Below, one piece after another: positions 34,934-43,738 of a stretch of DNA of 64,000 nucleotides (positions are counted from its first letter, which is position 1; the number at the start of each line of letters is the position of its first letter). The notes beneath the pieces are model-generated. The model made no database searches and was not told the DNA's origin. It saw only the letters and a list, made by a program, of their open reading frames with translations. Position numbers and translations under genes: made by a program. This DNA comes from Bacillus cereus (GTDB lineage: Bacteria > Bacillota > Bacilli > Bacillales > Bacillaceae_G), in the NCBI RefSeq assembly GCF_025917685.1, contig NZ_CP089518.1, positions 1,613,001 to 1,677,000 on the forward strand, in the 5' to 3' direction.

Positions 34934-36337
34934 ATGAAAAGTGTAAGATTACCATCGATGCTAGAAATCATAGTTCTTTTATTACTATTTCTTGCTGTTG
35001 TCTTTTCCTTCCAAACGATTTTTGATCTCCCAATTCAATTAGCGCTATTTATTTCATGGTTTTTAGTAATTGCGCTTGGATTAAGATTAGGATTTCGTTA
35101 TCAAGAATTGCAAGATGCAATTACGAAAGGGATTTCTAACGGATTAGAAGCAATACTGATTTTAGTTGCAGTAGGTGCTTTAATTGGAACTTGGATTGCT
35201 GGTGGCGTTGTACCAACATTAATCTATTATGGATTAGAGTTTATTCACCCTAGCATATTCTTATTAGCAACATTAATTATTTGTTCGATAACTTCTATCG
35301 CGACAGGAACATCATGGGGAACAGTAGGAACAGCAGGTATTGCTATGATGGCGATTGGTGAAGGACTTGGCTTACCACTTCCACTTGTTGCTGGTGCAGT
35401 TCTTTCAGGAGCTTATTTCGGCGACAAATTATCACCACTTTCTGATAGTACAGTTCTTGCAGCTTCTATGGCGAAAGTAGATGTTATTGCTCACGTTCGA
35501 GCTATGCTCGTATTAGATGTTCCGGCTTACATTATTACTAGCATTATGTTTACTGTAGCTGGTTGGATGTATGGCGGCGATAATGTAGATTTGAATCGAG
35601 TAGAGTTTTTAAAAGAAGCTTTATTAAAGGAATTTGATATTAAAATATGGATGCTTGTTCCGGCGGTCATTGTTATCGCACTATTAGCGATGAAGAAACC
35701 TTCTATGCCAACAATTGCAATGGGAGCTTTAATTGGTGCAATTTGGGCAACTCTTTTCCAAGGAATGAACTTAGGAGAGGCGATTGGAACAGCGTATAAC
35801 GGATTCTCAATTCAATCTGGTGTCGAGTTTGTCGATAAGTTATTAAACCGTGGTGGAATTAACGGTATGCTTGGTTCAGTAGCCGTTATTATTTTCGGGT
35901 TAGGTTTTGGTGGACTACTTGAAAAGCTAGGTGTTTTAAAAGTAATCGTATCAAAATTTGAGAAGAAATTAAATTCTGCAGGTAATGTAACATTGTCTAC
36001 ATTAATCGTGGCATTCTTAGCTAATATATTTGGTTGTGCTATGTATGTTTCACTTATTTTAACACCGAAAATTATGGAAGATAGCTATGATAAATTAAAA
36101 ATAGACCGCCGTGTATTAGCGCGTAACTCAGAAGTAGGTGGAACGTTAACATCTGGTATGGTTCCGTGGTCGGATAATGGTATTTTTATGGCTGGTATTT
36201 TAGGTGTAGCAACGTTCTCATACGTTCCGTTTATGTGGTTAAGCTTTGTTTCATTAATTTTGGCAGTTATTTACGGATATACAGGCAAATTCATTTGGTA
36301 TGTAGATGACGCTGAAAAAGGAAAGCAAGCATCATAA
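34934..36337 (+). CDS. nhaC: Na+/H+ antiporter NhaC family
   Basis: The 467-residue protein has about 12 membrane helices and NhaC motifs ATGTSWGTVGTAGIAMMAIG and GAYFGDKLSPLSDSTVLAAS, plus GGTLTSGMVPWSDNGIFMAG in the C-terminal half. It exchanges Na+ or an organic ion pair for protons. Relatives include malate/lactate antiporters (MleN), so the exact substrate is open. ATG follows SD AAGGAGAG. Confidence 0.88.
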   Translation: MKSVRLPSMLEIIVLLLLFLAVVFSFQTIFDLPIQLALFISWFLVIALGLRLGFRYQELQDAITKGISNGLEAILILVAVGALIGTWIAGGVVPTLIYYGLEFIHPSIFLLATLIICSITSIATGTSWGTVGTAGIAMMAIGEGLGLPLPLVAGAVLSGAYFGDKLSPLSDSTVLAASMAKVDVIAHVRAMLVLDVPAYIITSIMFTVAGWMYGGDNVDLNRVEFLKEALLKEFDIKIWMLVPAVIVIALLAMKKPSMPTIAMGALIGAIWATLFQGMNLGEAIGTAYNGFSIQSGVEFVDKLLNRGGINGMLGSVAVIIFGLGFGGLLEKLGVLKVIVSKFEKKLNSAGNVTLSTLIVAFLANIFGCAMYVSLILTPKIMEDSYDKLKIDRRVLARNSEVGGTLTSGMVPWSDNGIFMAGILGVATFSYVPFMWLSFVSLILAVIYGYTGKFIWYVDDAEKGKQAS

Positions 36338-36339
36338 AA

Positions 36340-36374
36340 AAATACCTTCTGCGATGGCGGAAGGTATTTTTTTT
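36340..36374 (+). terminator. Intrinsic terminator after nhaC
   Basis: AAATACCTTCTGC pairs with GCGGAAGGTATTT (one wobble) around GATG, then a T run. Confidence 0.88.
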
Positions 36375-36386
36375 TATATATAAGAG

Positions 36387-36424
36387 TGAGAATTCTTATC
36401 ATTTGGATGGAAGTCTGTTAAAAT
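36387..36424 (+). promoter_or_regulatory. Fur-like box and promoter of fumC
   Basis: TGAGAAT-T-CTTATCA (36387-36401) matches the 7-1-7 Fur/PerR-type dyad TGATAAT-N-ATTATCA at 12 of 14 arm positions. Its right part TTATCA (36396-36401) is the -35 of a promoter with TAAAAT at 36419-36424, 17 bp away. Binding would block RNA polymerase. Fur versus PerR cannot be decided by eye. Confidence 0.55.
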
Positions 36425-36462
36425 GAAAAATGTAGGTATTTTATTTTCAAGGGGATGAAAAA

Positions 36463-37851
36463 ATGGAGTACAGAATTGAAAGAGATACATTAGGAGAAAT
36501 AAAAGTTCCAGCTGATAAATTATGGGCAGCACAAACACAGCGTAGTAAGGAAAACTTTCCGATTGGAACAGAGCATATGCCGCTTGAAATTGTAAAAGCA
36601 TTTGCGATTCTAAAGAAGAGTGCAGCGATTAGCAATCAGAAATTAGGAAAGTTATCAGAAGAAAAAGCACAAGCAATTGTGGAAGCTGCTGATGAAGTTA
36701 TCGCAGAAAAATGGAATGAACATTTTCCGCTTGTCGTGTGGCAAACAGGTAGTGGTACACAATCGAATATGAATGTAAATGAAGTAATTGCAAACCGCGG
36801 TAATCAAATTTTGAAAGAAAAGGGATCTGAGGTACATATTCATCCGAATGATGATGTGAACATGTCTCAAAGTTCAAATGATACGTTCCCAACAGCACTT
36901 CATGTAGCGTGTGTAATTGCGGTAGAAAATCATGTATTGCCAGCTATTACGAAATTAAAAGAAACATTAGCAGAAAAAGTAACTGCATTTGAACATATTA
37001 TTAAAATCGGTCGTACGCATTTACAAGATGCAACACCTTTAACGTTAGGACAAGAAATTAGCGGATGGCACCGTATGCTTGAAAAAACAGAGCGTATGAT
37101 TGCAGATAGCAATACATATATGAAAGAATTAGCAATTGGTGGTACTGCGGTTGGAACTGGAATTAATGCCCACCCTAAATTTGGTGAGATGGTAGCAGAA
37201 GAAATTAGTCTGTTTACAGGTAAACAATTTGTTTCTGCACCAAATAAATTCCATGCGTTAACGAGCCATGATGAAGTTGTATTTACACACGGAGCATTAA
37301 AAGCATTAGCTGCTGATTTAATGAAGATTGCTAACGATGTGCGTTGGCTTGCAAGTGGTCCACGTAGTGGTCTTGGGGAAATTATTATTCCTGCAAATGA
37401 ACCAGGAAGCTCTATTATGCCAGGGAAAGTAAATCCAACGCAAAGCGAAGCGCTAACAATGGTTGTAGCACAAGTTATGGGGAATGATGCAACAATCGGA
37501 TTTGCTGCGAGCCAAGGGAATTTTGAGTTAAACGTATTTAAACCTGTTATTGCCTATAACTTCTTACAATCAGCTCACTTATTAGCGGATGCAATTGTTT
37601 CATTTAATGATAATTGTGCAGTTGGTATTGAAGCAGATGAAGAAGTAATTAATGAAAATGTGAATCGTTCATTAATGCTTGTAACAGCATTAAACCCGCA
37701 TATTGGATATGAAAACGCAGCGAAAATTGCGAAGCATGCTCATAAAGATGGGTTAACTTTAAAAGAGGCAGCGCTGCAATCTGGATTACTAACAGAAGAG
37801 CAATTTGATGAAATTGTAGATCCGAAAAAAATGATTGCTCCGAAAGAGTAA
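36463..37851 (+). CDS. fumC: Class II fumarate hydratase
   Basis: The 462-residue enzyme has the fumarase/aspartase signature [15 protein letters not shown], the substrate loop [20 protein letters not shown] and [20 protein letters not shown]. It hydrates fumarate to malate in the TCA cycle and, being iron-sulphur-free, works in low iron. KVNPTQSEA rather than the aspartase form favours fumarase. The start is ATG 36463 with SD AAGGGGA, and the putative Fur-like site overlaps the promoter. Confidence 0.92.
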   Translation: MEYRIERDTLGEIKVPADKLWAAQTQRSKENFPIGTEHMPLEIVKAFAILKKSAAISNQKLGKLSEEKAQAIVEAADEVIAEKWNEHFPLVVWQTGSGTQSNMNVNEVIANRGNQILKEKGSEVHIHPNDDVNMSQSSNDTFPTALHVACVIAVENHVLPAITKLKETLAEKVTAFEHIIKIGRTHLQDATPLTLGQEISGWHRMLEKTERMIADSNTYMKELAIGGTAVGTGINAHPKFGEMVAEEISLFTGKQFVSAPNKFHALTSHDEVVFTHGALKALAADLMKIANDVRWLASGPRSGLGEIIIPANEPGSSIMPGKVNPTQSEALTMVVAQVMGNDATIGFAASQGNFELNVFKPVIAYNFLQSAHLLADAIVSFNDNCAVGIEADEEVINENVNRSLMLVTALNPHIGYENAAKIAKHAHKDGLTLKEAALQSGLLTEEQFDEIVDPKKMIAPKE

Positions 37852-37859
37852 TAGAGGAA

Positions 37860-37893
37860 GCCAAGGTTCTTAGTATAGAATCTTGGCTTTTTT
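37860..37893 (+). terminator. Intrinsic terminator after fumC
   Basis: GCCAAGGTTCT and AGAATCTTGGC pair (one wobble) around TAGTAT, then TTTTTT. Confidence 0.85.
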
Positions 37894-37957
37894 GATATTC
37901 ACCTTTAATTTCTTTTTATGTCTCCTTCACTTGTACTACTGCAAGCTCCAAAAGATA

Positions 37958-38389
37958 TTATTTGTTAGCAGACGTATTCATTACTTTCATATGTGGGCAG
38001 TTCTCTTTTAAGAGTGAAATGAATTTTTCTTCTTCTTGTGGTACGAAAGTTGTCACTGAGTCAAATAAATTATAATCAATTTCTAATTGCTGCCTAGTCC
38101 ATTTTTCTGAACGGAGTGTTTTGCCAGAGTATTTAATGTGACGAATATCTTCAAATGGAATTTCAGTACGTAATATGAAACCGTGTTTTACAATAAGAGA
38201 AGATTCCGTTATGTTGTAGTGAGAGAAATAGAATGAAGAGAGATTCACGATATTTAACAGCATCATGAGAGTGAAAAAAATAGAATTCTCATTTTGCAAG
38301 AATAGTGAAATGAAAAAAATAATTATAAATAATGTAATGAAAATGACGTGAAATGGATTTTTTTTCGCTTTAAATTTCAAGTTAGTCAC
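37958..38389 (-). CDS. Membrane protein with PH-like domain
   Basis: The 143-residue protein has two adjacent membrane helices in the first 60 residues (HVIFITLFIIIFFISLFLQ) and a C-terminal bacterial PH-like fold (LIVKHGFILRTEIPFEDIRH; LEIDYNLFDSVTTFVPQEEE). The pattern is that of the YyaB-like PH-domain proteins. The function is unknown. The gene stands alone on the minus strand. Confidence 0.7.
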   Translation of the reverse strand: MTNLKFKAKKNPFHVIFITLFIIIFFISLFLQNENSIFFTLMMLLNIVNLSSFYFSHYNITESSLIVKHGFILRTEIPFEDIRHIKYSGKTLRSEKWTRQQLEIDYNLFDSVTTFVPQEEEKFISLLKENCPHMKVMNTSANK

Positions 38390-38542
38390 CTCGGTATACG
38401 TGTTCTTTAAATAAATTAAATCACAACATCGTAATAAAACGTGAGAATATGCAGAATTGCATATTCTTTCGGTTTATTATTCGTGTAAAATTTTTTGATA
38501 GGATAAATTTAAATGAAGTTTTTAGTAGTGGAGTGGCATAAA

Positions 38543-38704
38543 GTGACTAACAAGAATAGAAATGTAGTGCTAGTCATAATTAGTTGTATGATGATTATGA
38601 GTGGCTGCTCAAATAGATTCGTTGAGGATGGAAAGCGAAAACATGTATTTGTACAAGCGAGTAAAGTTTTAGTGGAAGTTGTTTATAAAATACATAAAAG
38701 GTAA
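38543..38704 (+). CDS. Small lipoprotein
   Basis: The GTG at 38543 is 6 bases after SD GGAGTGG and gives a 53-residue product with a lipoprotein signal ending MMIMSGC. The mature peptide is short and basic (RFVEDGKRKHVFVQASKVLV). A longer frame from ATG 38513 lacks an SD. A terminator starts at its stop. I do not recognise the family. Confidence 0.6.
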   Translation: MTNKNRNVVLVIISCMMIMSGCSNRFVEDGKRKHVFVQASKVLVEVVYKIHKR

Positions 38705-38737
38705 AAAGGTGTTTCTATATGTGGAAACACCTTTTTT
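38703..38737. terminator. Bidirectional intrinsic terminator
   Basis: AAAAAGGTGTTTC and GAAACACCTTTTT pair around TATATGTG; A and T runs on both sides. Confidence 0.88.
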
Positions 38738-38741
38738 GTAG

Positions 38742-38849
38742 TTAAAATTGAATGCTGAAGTTTTGGAATGAGTGAATGCCGGTTCCATGTTGAACGAGGT
38801 TGTTATCACTTAAATATTGAATAGCATATTTTACTTCTTTCAATTTCAC
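38742..38849 (-). CDS. Possible 35-residue peptide gene
   Basis: On the minus strand GTG 38849 opens a 35-codon frame (VKLKEVKYAIQYLSDNNLVQ...) that ends 5 bases from a bidirectional terminator. The SD is poor (AGGA too close). It is protein-like in composition, so it could be a small gene or a remnant, but the evidence is thin. Confidence 0.25.
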   Translation of the reverse strand: MKLKEVKYAIQYLSDNNLVQHGTGIHSFQNFSIQF

Positions 38850-39061
38850 ATCCTATAGTAATTAATTTATATAAATACATTCGCTTTTCGTTGTTTTAAA
38901 TACTTTTTAAGATTTATTAATAGATGTTTTAATTAAAGTTTATAAAATAGGTAAACGAAACATTGAAATGTTTGTTTTTTATATGTTAAGATGATGTAGT
39001 GATAATAAACGTTATTGTAATTTGTTTGTTTTTAAATAAACCTTTTAAAGGAGTGTTTAGT

Positions 39062-39826
39062 GTGAGTGATATTTCAGAGAAGTTTTGGGATGCGTCAATA
39101 GATGAATTGAAGAAAGGATATGTATTCGATGAGGTAGCAGAGGAGTATATTTGTTTAGCTTGCGGAGAAACGTTTATTAAAGGGGTTATTTATCAAGAAA
39201 ATCAAGTTTTGTATGAAGCAGAGAAGTATATACAGTTGCATATTCAAAATGAGCATACGTCTATGTTTGAATATTTATTAAATCTTGATAAGAAGTTAAC
39301 GGGCTTAACGGATTTGCAAAAGAAAATGGTTCAGTTTTTTTATATGGGACTGAATGATAAAGAGATTGTGAAAGAGATGGATGGGGGAAGCACATCGACG
39401 ATTCGCAATCATCGATTTACATTGCGAGAGAAAATGAAGCAAGCGAAGGTATTTTTAGCGTTAATGGAATTGTCAGAAGAAAAATCAAAAACTCCAACTA
39501 AATTTGTACCGATTCATAGAACAGCTACGATGGTGGATGATCGATACAATATTACAGAAGAAGAAAATACTGAAGTTTTAACAGCGCATTTTACAGAAGG
39601 TTTGGATGGGCCGCTTTCTAAATTTCCGAAAAAGCAAAAGCGTAAATTAATTATATTACGTCATTTAGTGAAGAAATTCGATAGTAATAAAAAGTATACT
39701 GAAAAAGAAGTAAACGCAGTTTTAGAAAATGTATATCCGGATTTTGTAACTTTAAGAAGATATTTAATCGAGTATGGTTTTTTAGATAGAACAGCCGATG
39801 GAAGCCAATATTGGGTGAAATTATAA
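39062..39826 (+). CDS. DUF2087-domain regulator with zinc-ribbon and LuxR-like HTH
   Basis: The GTG at 39062 (SD AAAGGAG, 8 bases upstream) gives a 254-residue protein. An N-terminal CLACGET pattern suggests a zinc ribbon with a later His (HIQNEHTSMFEYLL). The middle holds a LuxR-type HTH (LTDLQKKMVQFFYMGLNDKE; STSTIRNHRFTLREKMKQ), and the C-terminus is DUF2087 (LSKFPKKQKRKLIILRHLVK; TLRRYLIEYGFLDRTADGSQ). It is probably a DNA-binding regulator; the MATE exporter downstream may be a target. Confidence 0.78.
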   Translation: MSDISEKFWDASIDELKKGYVFDEVAEEYICLACGETFIKGVIYQENQVLYEAEKYIQLHIQNEHTSMFEYLLNLDKKLTGLTDLQKKMVQFFYMGLNDKEIVKEMDGGSTSTIRNHRFTLREKMKQAKVFLALMELSEEKSKTPTKFVPIHRTATMVDDRYNITEEENTEVLTAHFTEGLDGPLSKFPKKQKRKLIILRHLVKKFDSNKKYTEKEVNAVLENVYPDFVTLRRYLIEYGFLDRTADGSQYWVKL

Positions 39827-39893
39827 GAATGAAGCAAAGCAAAGAAAGTGAATAGAAGCACATCATAAAAACAACTATACAAAGAGATAGGGA

Positions 39894-40007
39894 TTGAAAT
39901 ATGTAGCACATTATAAAGACAAAAAAATGTATGTTGAAAGTATGATGAGCTTGAAGCATGAGAGGTCTCAAAAAGAAAGGGAATGGGCATTTCAATATCG
40001 AAAGTAG
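39894..40007 (+). CDS. Possible 37-residue peptide gene
   Basis: A TTG-started frame of 37 codons encodes a basic peptide with KYVAHYKDKKMYVESMMSLK and EREWAFQYRK. The preceding AGGGA is only one base from the TTG, so translation is doubtful. It lies in the 255-bp gap between the DUF2087 gene and the MATE gene; a short stem CACGG/CCGTG follows at about 40040-40055. It may be a remnant. Confidence 0.2.
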   Translation: MKYVAHYKDKKMYVESMMSLKHERSQKEREWAFQYRK

Positions 40008-40081
40008 AATTGAAAAAAATGCAACAGTACGGAGCACACGGGTGTAACCGTGCAAACTTTTAATAAAAGGAGAAATGAAAT

Positions 40082-41491
40082 TTGAAACCACCTACAGATA
40101 ACAATAAAGAAGGTGTAGAGTCACAGAAGTCAGAAACGGAACATAAACCGATATGGAAATCGATGTCCATGTTTTTAGTACCGTTACTTTTAAGTAATGT
40201 ATTACAATCAGTTGGACAGTTATTTGGAATGGTAGTAGTAGGAAGATGGCTTGGCGTAAATGATCTAGCAGCTATATCGGCATTCTTCCCGTTATTTTTC
40301 CTACTCGTTTCATTTGTAATTGGAATTGGTTCTGGTAGTTCAATTTTAATTGGTCAGGCATTTGGTGCTAAAAATGAAGAACGTTTAAAAGCTATCGTTG
40401 GTACGACGCTTACGTTTACTTTTATTATCGGAGTCGTGTTGGCGATAATAGGTAGTATTTTTGCGATGGATATTATGCGCCTTATGGGAACGCCAGAAAA
40501 CATTATTGGAATGAGTGTGCATTACGCAAGAATTTTATTTATATCTATGCCAGTATTATTTTTATATTTTGCATACACAACATTTATGAGAGGTACAGGA
40601 GATTCTAAAACGCCATTTTACTTTTTAATCGTAAGTACAGTGCTAAATATGATCTTATTACCAATTCTTATTTTTGGTTGGTTAGGAGCTCCGAAATTAG
40701 ATGTTTACGGAGCAGCCTATGCTTCAGTTATATCTACAGTTATTACGTTTATTGTCATGCTAGTGTATTTAAAGAAGAAAAACCATCCACTACAATTAGA
40801 TGGGACAGTAAGAAAATATCTTCGCATGGACTGGGAGTTATTAAAGTTATTGTTACGCCTCGGTATTCCAGCGAGTATTAATATGATATTAGTTTCATTA
40901 TCAGAAATCGCGGTAATCGCATTTGTAAATCGGTACGGTTCAGATGCAACAGCGGCGTATGGCGTTGTGAACCAAGTTGCAAGTTATGTACAAATGCCAG
41001 CGGTTAGCCTTGGTATTACAGTATCAATTTTTGCAGCACAATCAATTGGTGCGAACCAATTTGATCGATTGCAGAAAGTTGTTAGGGCTGGAATTATTAT
41101 GAATTACATCATTGGCGGTGTATTGATATCTCTTATTTACTTGTTCTCAAGAGATATTCTAGCGCTATTTTTAACAAGTCAAAATACAATTGAAATTGCT
41201 CATAGCCTAATCATGATTACATTATGGAGTTACTTAATTTTCGGTCATGCACAAATTATTAGTGCGACAATGCGAGCAAGTGGTACAGTACTATGGCCAA
41301 CTGTAATCAGTGTTGTATCAATTTGGCTTGTTGAAGTACCTGTGGCGTATTATCTTTCTTACCATACGAGCCTTGGTATAGAAGGGATATGGATTGGGTA
41401 TCCAGCTGCATTCATCGTCAGCTTAATATTACAGTATGCGTATTATAAGCTTTCATGGCAGAAGAAACGAATTACACGATTAGTGAGTTAA
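40082..41491 (+). CDS. MATE-family efflux transporter
   Basis: The 469-residue protein has 12 membrane helices in two halves, with MATE patterns LSNVLQSVGQLFGMVVVGRW, GSGSSILIGQAFGAKNEERL, FMRGTGDSKTPFYFLIVSTV and AAQSIGANQFDRLQKVVRAG. MATE pumps export drugs or metabolites with Na+ or H+. The start is TTG 40082 after AAAGGAGA. It follows the DUF2087 regulator. Confidence 0.9.
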   Translation: MKPPTDNNKEGVESQKSETEHKPIWKSMSMFLVPLLLSNVLQSVGQLFGMVVVGRWLGVNDLAAISAFFPLFFLLVSFVIGIGSGSSILIGQAFGAKNEERLKAIVGTTLTFTFIIGVVLAIIGSIFAMDIMRLMGTPENIIGMSVHYARILFISMPVLFLYFAYTTFMRGTGDSKTPFYFLIVSTVLNMILLPILIFGWLGAPKLDVYGAAYASVISTVITFIVMLVYLKKKNHPLQLDGTVRKYLRMDWELLKLLLRLGIPASINMILVSLSEIAVIAFVNRYGSDATAAYGVVNQVASYVQMPAVSLGITVSIFAAQSIGANQFDRLQKVVRAGIIMNYIIGGVLISLIYLFSRDILALFLTSQNTIEIAHSLIMITLWSYLIFGHAQIISATMRASGTVLWPTVISVVSIWLVEVPVAYYLSYHTSLGIEGIWIGYPAAFIVSLILQYAYYKLSWQKKRITRLVS

Positions 41492-41506
41492 AAGGTGAAA
41501 ATGTGA

Positions 41507-41545
41507 AAATGTCCCTAGGTCATTATACTTAGGGACATTTTTTTG
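41507..41545. terminator. Bidirectional intrinsic terminator
   Basis: AAATGTCCCTA and TAGGGACATTT form an 11-bp stem around GGTCATTATACT, then TTTT. It is shared with the convergent S51 gene. Confidence 0.88.
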
Positions 41546-41553
41546 ATGAATGC

Positions 41554-42252
41554 TTATAAATAACTTTTTAAAGTTATGTCAAAATGTTGTCTAATGAGTT
41601 TTCCATTATTCATATAAAACTCCCAAGCTGTATCTGGCGCACCTATAATTTCAAATGAACCTTCTGTAATATATAAAGCGCAATTATCTTCTAATGCAAT
41701 GCCCTCTATATTACCTTGGTGAGTTTGTAGAAACGTATGGAAGGCATTCATTCTATTTAATTGATTGTAATGAGGGCAAAATCTTTTGTTAACAATACTC
41801 CAGCCACTACTTTCTATATAACCAGAACCTTCATAATCTGAACGTATGCTAGATGTGAACCAGCACATAGCGCCGGCACTACATCCCGCAATAAGCGTCC
41901 CGCGCTGTAAAGCAAACAGTAACTTTTCATCTAGTTTATGTTCTTTCCATTGTTCAAGCATGTGAACGTAATTTCCACCGCCAAGATAAATTAAATCGGC
42001 AGAATGGATCATCTCATCTATTTCATATTTAGTAGGTGTTTCGGTTGAAATGCGTAAAATTTGAACCTCACAATGTAATTGCTTTTCAAATGTTTCTAAA
42101 AATAACTTTATATATCCTTCATCATCACGACTAGCTGTTGGAATGAATAATACTTTTGGGTATTGTTTATTTGTTAATTCTATAAGTCGTTCATTAATAT
42201 GCAAGTGATTTGAATCTTGTAAATCACCGCCACCAATGACAGCTAATTTCAT
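41554..42252 (-). CDS. Peptidase S51 (peptidase E/cyanophycinase-like)
   Basis: The 232-residue protein has the S51 layout: KLAVIGGGDLQDSN at the start, LIYLGGGNYVHMLEQWKE, the catalytic-Ser elbow IAGCSAGAMCWF and a His/Asp-type region LEDNCALYITEGSFEIIG. Peptidase E cleaves Asp-X dipeptides, while relatives act on cyanophycin; no biosynthetic context decides here. It stands alone on the minus strand. Confidence 0.85.
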   Translation of the reverse strand: MKLAVIGGGDLQDSNHLHINERLIELTNKQYPKVLFIPTASRDDEGYIKLFLETFEKQLHCEVQILRISTETPTKYEIDEMIHSADLIYLGGGNYVHMLEQWKEHKLDEKLLFALQRGTLIAGCSAGAMCWFTSSIRSDYEGSGYIESSGWSIVNKRFCPHYNQLNRMNAFHTFLQTHQGNIEGIALEDNCALYITEGSFEIIGAPDTAWEFYMNNGKLIRQHFDITLKSYL

Positions 42253-42408
42253 AGTAAAGCACCACCTAATAATATTTGTTATGTAAAAATTCGATAGTGG
42301 GGAGTTACATTCCTTCTGTGATTTAATGAATAAGGGGAAATAAAGTAAACAATATATTGAAATAACATGAGGTATCGATAGCTGTAGATAGAAAGGAATT
42401 AGAAGCAG

Positions 42409-42568
42409 TTTATCCCGCTATTTGCAGGAAGTAAGATTCCCACCTCAAAATTCGGCTGGAGCAAAGCAGTTAGGTGGGAAATCAACTGCCCGTAAACGCC
42501 TGATTGGTGAGGGCTAATAATCAGTGGGGGATGAACAAAACCCCCCACTGATTAAAGTTTCACTTTAT
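42409..42568 (-). repeat. bcr1 repeat element, complete copy
   Basis: 160 bp from TTTATCCCGCTATTTGC to AAAGTTTCACTTTAT, bounded by TTTAT at each end. It is the reverse orientation of the copies at 22244 and 30500. It lies in the 544-bp gap between the S51 gene and the next gene; the remaining ~230 bases are AT-rich with only promoter-like sequence. Confidence 0.88.
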
Positions 42569-42796
42569 TGATATATAATACTGGATAATATTGTTTTAAA
42601 GTATGGAAACAATATGTTTAAATGAATATAACGACGTACTAATGAATATTGAAAGGGTATTTATATTTAAAAAGTACGGGGAATACCAGAAGTTTTACAA
42701 AAGTGTTTTTTACTTTTATAGGAACTTATTTTATAATATGGTAAAATTATATTGATATATTTATTAGCGTAGACTGAAAAGAGGGAGCGTGAAAGA

Positions 42797-43195
42797 GTGG
42801 ATTTTCGATTTGAGTTCGCAGCGAAGGTGAAAGAATATTTAGATGATGAAAAAAATGAAAAAATAATAAAAGATGGACACAGAGATATAATTTATAAATA
42901 TTTATATCCGTTAGAGAGTGAAATTGGAATTTTTAAAAATCCTCACTTTACTTTTTTTGCATCAGGACGACGTTCACATATAGTATTAGAAAATATTGAA
43001 TTTAAAACAGAAGTAAACGTAGAAAGTAATATAATTGAAATTACAAAAATAGTGGATAATGTGGCGATTCCATTAGATACTATCGTAGCTAAAGATCGGG
43101 AATTATTTGCACTCGGGCGTAATGAGAAATTTAGTGTTCAAATATTAGAATATTATCTCTATGATACATTTGGAGAGAAGTTAGGTTTACAATGA
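42797..43195 (+). CDS. Conserved hypothetical protein (DUF3942-like)
   Basis: The 132-residue protein begins at GTG 42797 behind GAGGGAG. It has an alpha segment then a beta-rich middle (HIVLENIEFKTEVNVESNII) and ends QILEYYLYDTFGEKLGLQ. The pattern resembles DUF3942 proteins of the B. cereus group, with moderate certainty. Function unknown. It is followed by the BlaI promoter. Confidence 0.6.
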   Translation: MDFRFEFAAKVKEYLDDEKNEKIIKDGHRDIIYKYLYPLESEIGIFKNPHFTFFASGRRSHIVLENIEFKTEVNVESNIIEITKIVDNVAIPLDTIVAKDRELFALGRNEKFSVQILEYYLYDTFGEKLGLQ

Positions 43196-43267
43196 ATCGA
43201 ACGTGGTACAGCTAACTAATTAGTGGAGATTAGGATTCATTTAAGTATCAGTTAATATCATTTATGT

Positions 43268-43304
43268 TTGACCTTCTATATATTTTATACTACAATCTGT
43301 AGTG
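43268..43304 (+). promoter_or_regulatory. BlaI-type operator in the blaI promoter
   Basis: TTGACC (43268-43273) and TACAAT (43291-43296) are spaced 17 bp. The -10 is inside the dyad ACTACA-ATC-TGTAGT (43289-43303), close to the TACA/TGTA operators bound by BlaI/MecI. The site would autorepress the regulator. Confidence 0.8.
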
Positions 43305-43320
43305 TGAAAGGGGCCATACG

Positions 43321-43734
43321 ATGTTTACTCAAAACTACAAGTTAAATGAGCAAGGGTTAAATCACTTTTTCGGACCGCTTGAAGCGAAAATAATGGAAAT
43401 TGTTTGGGCTACTCAAGGTATTACCATTAAAGATGTGCAACAGAAATTAAGTGAAGAATCCCCAGTGAATTTTAATACTGTAATGACAGTTATGAACAGA
43501 TTAGTAGAGAAAGCACATTTAGAAAAGCATATTGTGAAAAGAAGTGGTATGTATCGTACTACACAAACGAAGGAAGAATTTTTATCTAATCAAACGAAGA
43601 AAATGACACAGGAATTAATGGGTGAATTTGGAGATCTTGTTGTGAACCACATGATAGATGAGTTAGAACAAGCTGATCCATCTTTAATAAAAAAATTAGA
43701 AGAGAAATTAAGTCAGCTAAAAAAAGAGGACTGA
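43321..43734 (+). CDS. BlaI/MecI-family repressor
   Basis: The 137-residue protein has the winged helix of BlaI repressors: GPLEAKIMEIVWATQGITIK, SPVNFNTVMTVMNRLVEKAH and LEKHIVKRSGMYRTTQTKEE, then a dimerising helix. It is followed 4 bases later by an M56 peptidase gene, the usual sensor/protease partner. No beta-lactamase gene is present; operators occur before blaI and before ccdA, so this pair probably controls the redox genes downstream. Confidence 0.9.
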   Translation: MFTQNYKLNEQGLNHFFGPLEAKIMEIVWATQGITIKDVQQKLSEESPVNFNTVMTVMNRLVEKAHLEKHIVKRSGMYRTTQTKEEFLSNQTKKMTQELMGEFGDLVVNHMIDELEQADPSLIKKLEEKLSQLKKED

Positions 43735-43738
43735 TAAA

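Noticed and set aside
19642..42568. Repeats as a CRISPR array or insertion sequences
   Set aside because: Copies are ~155 bp, far apart, in both orientations, with no spacers, transposase or terminal inverted repeats.
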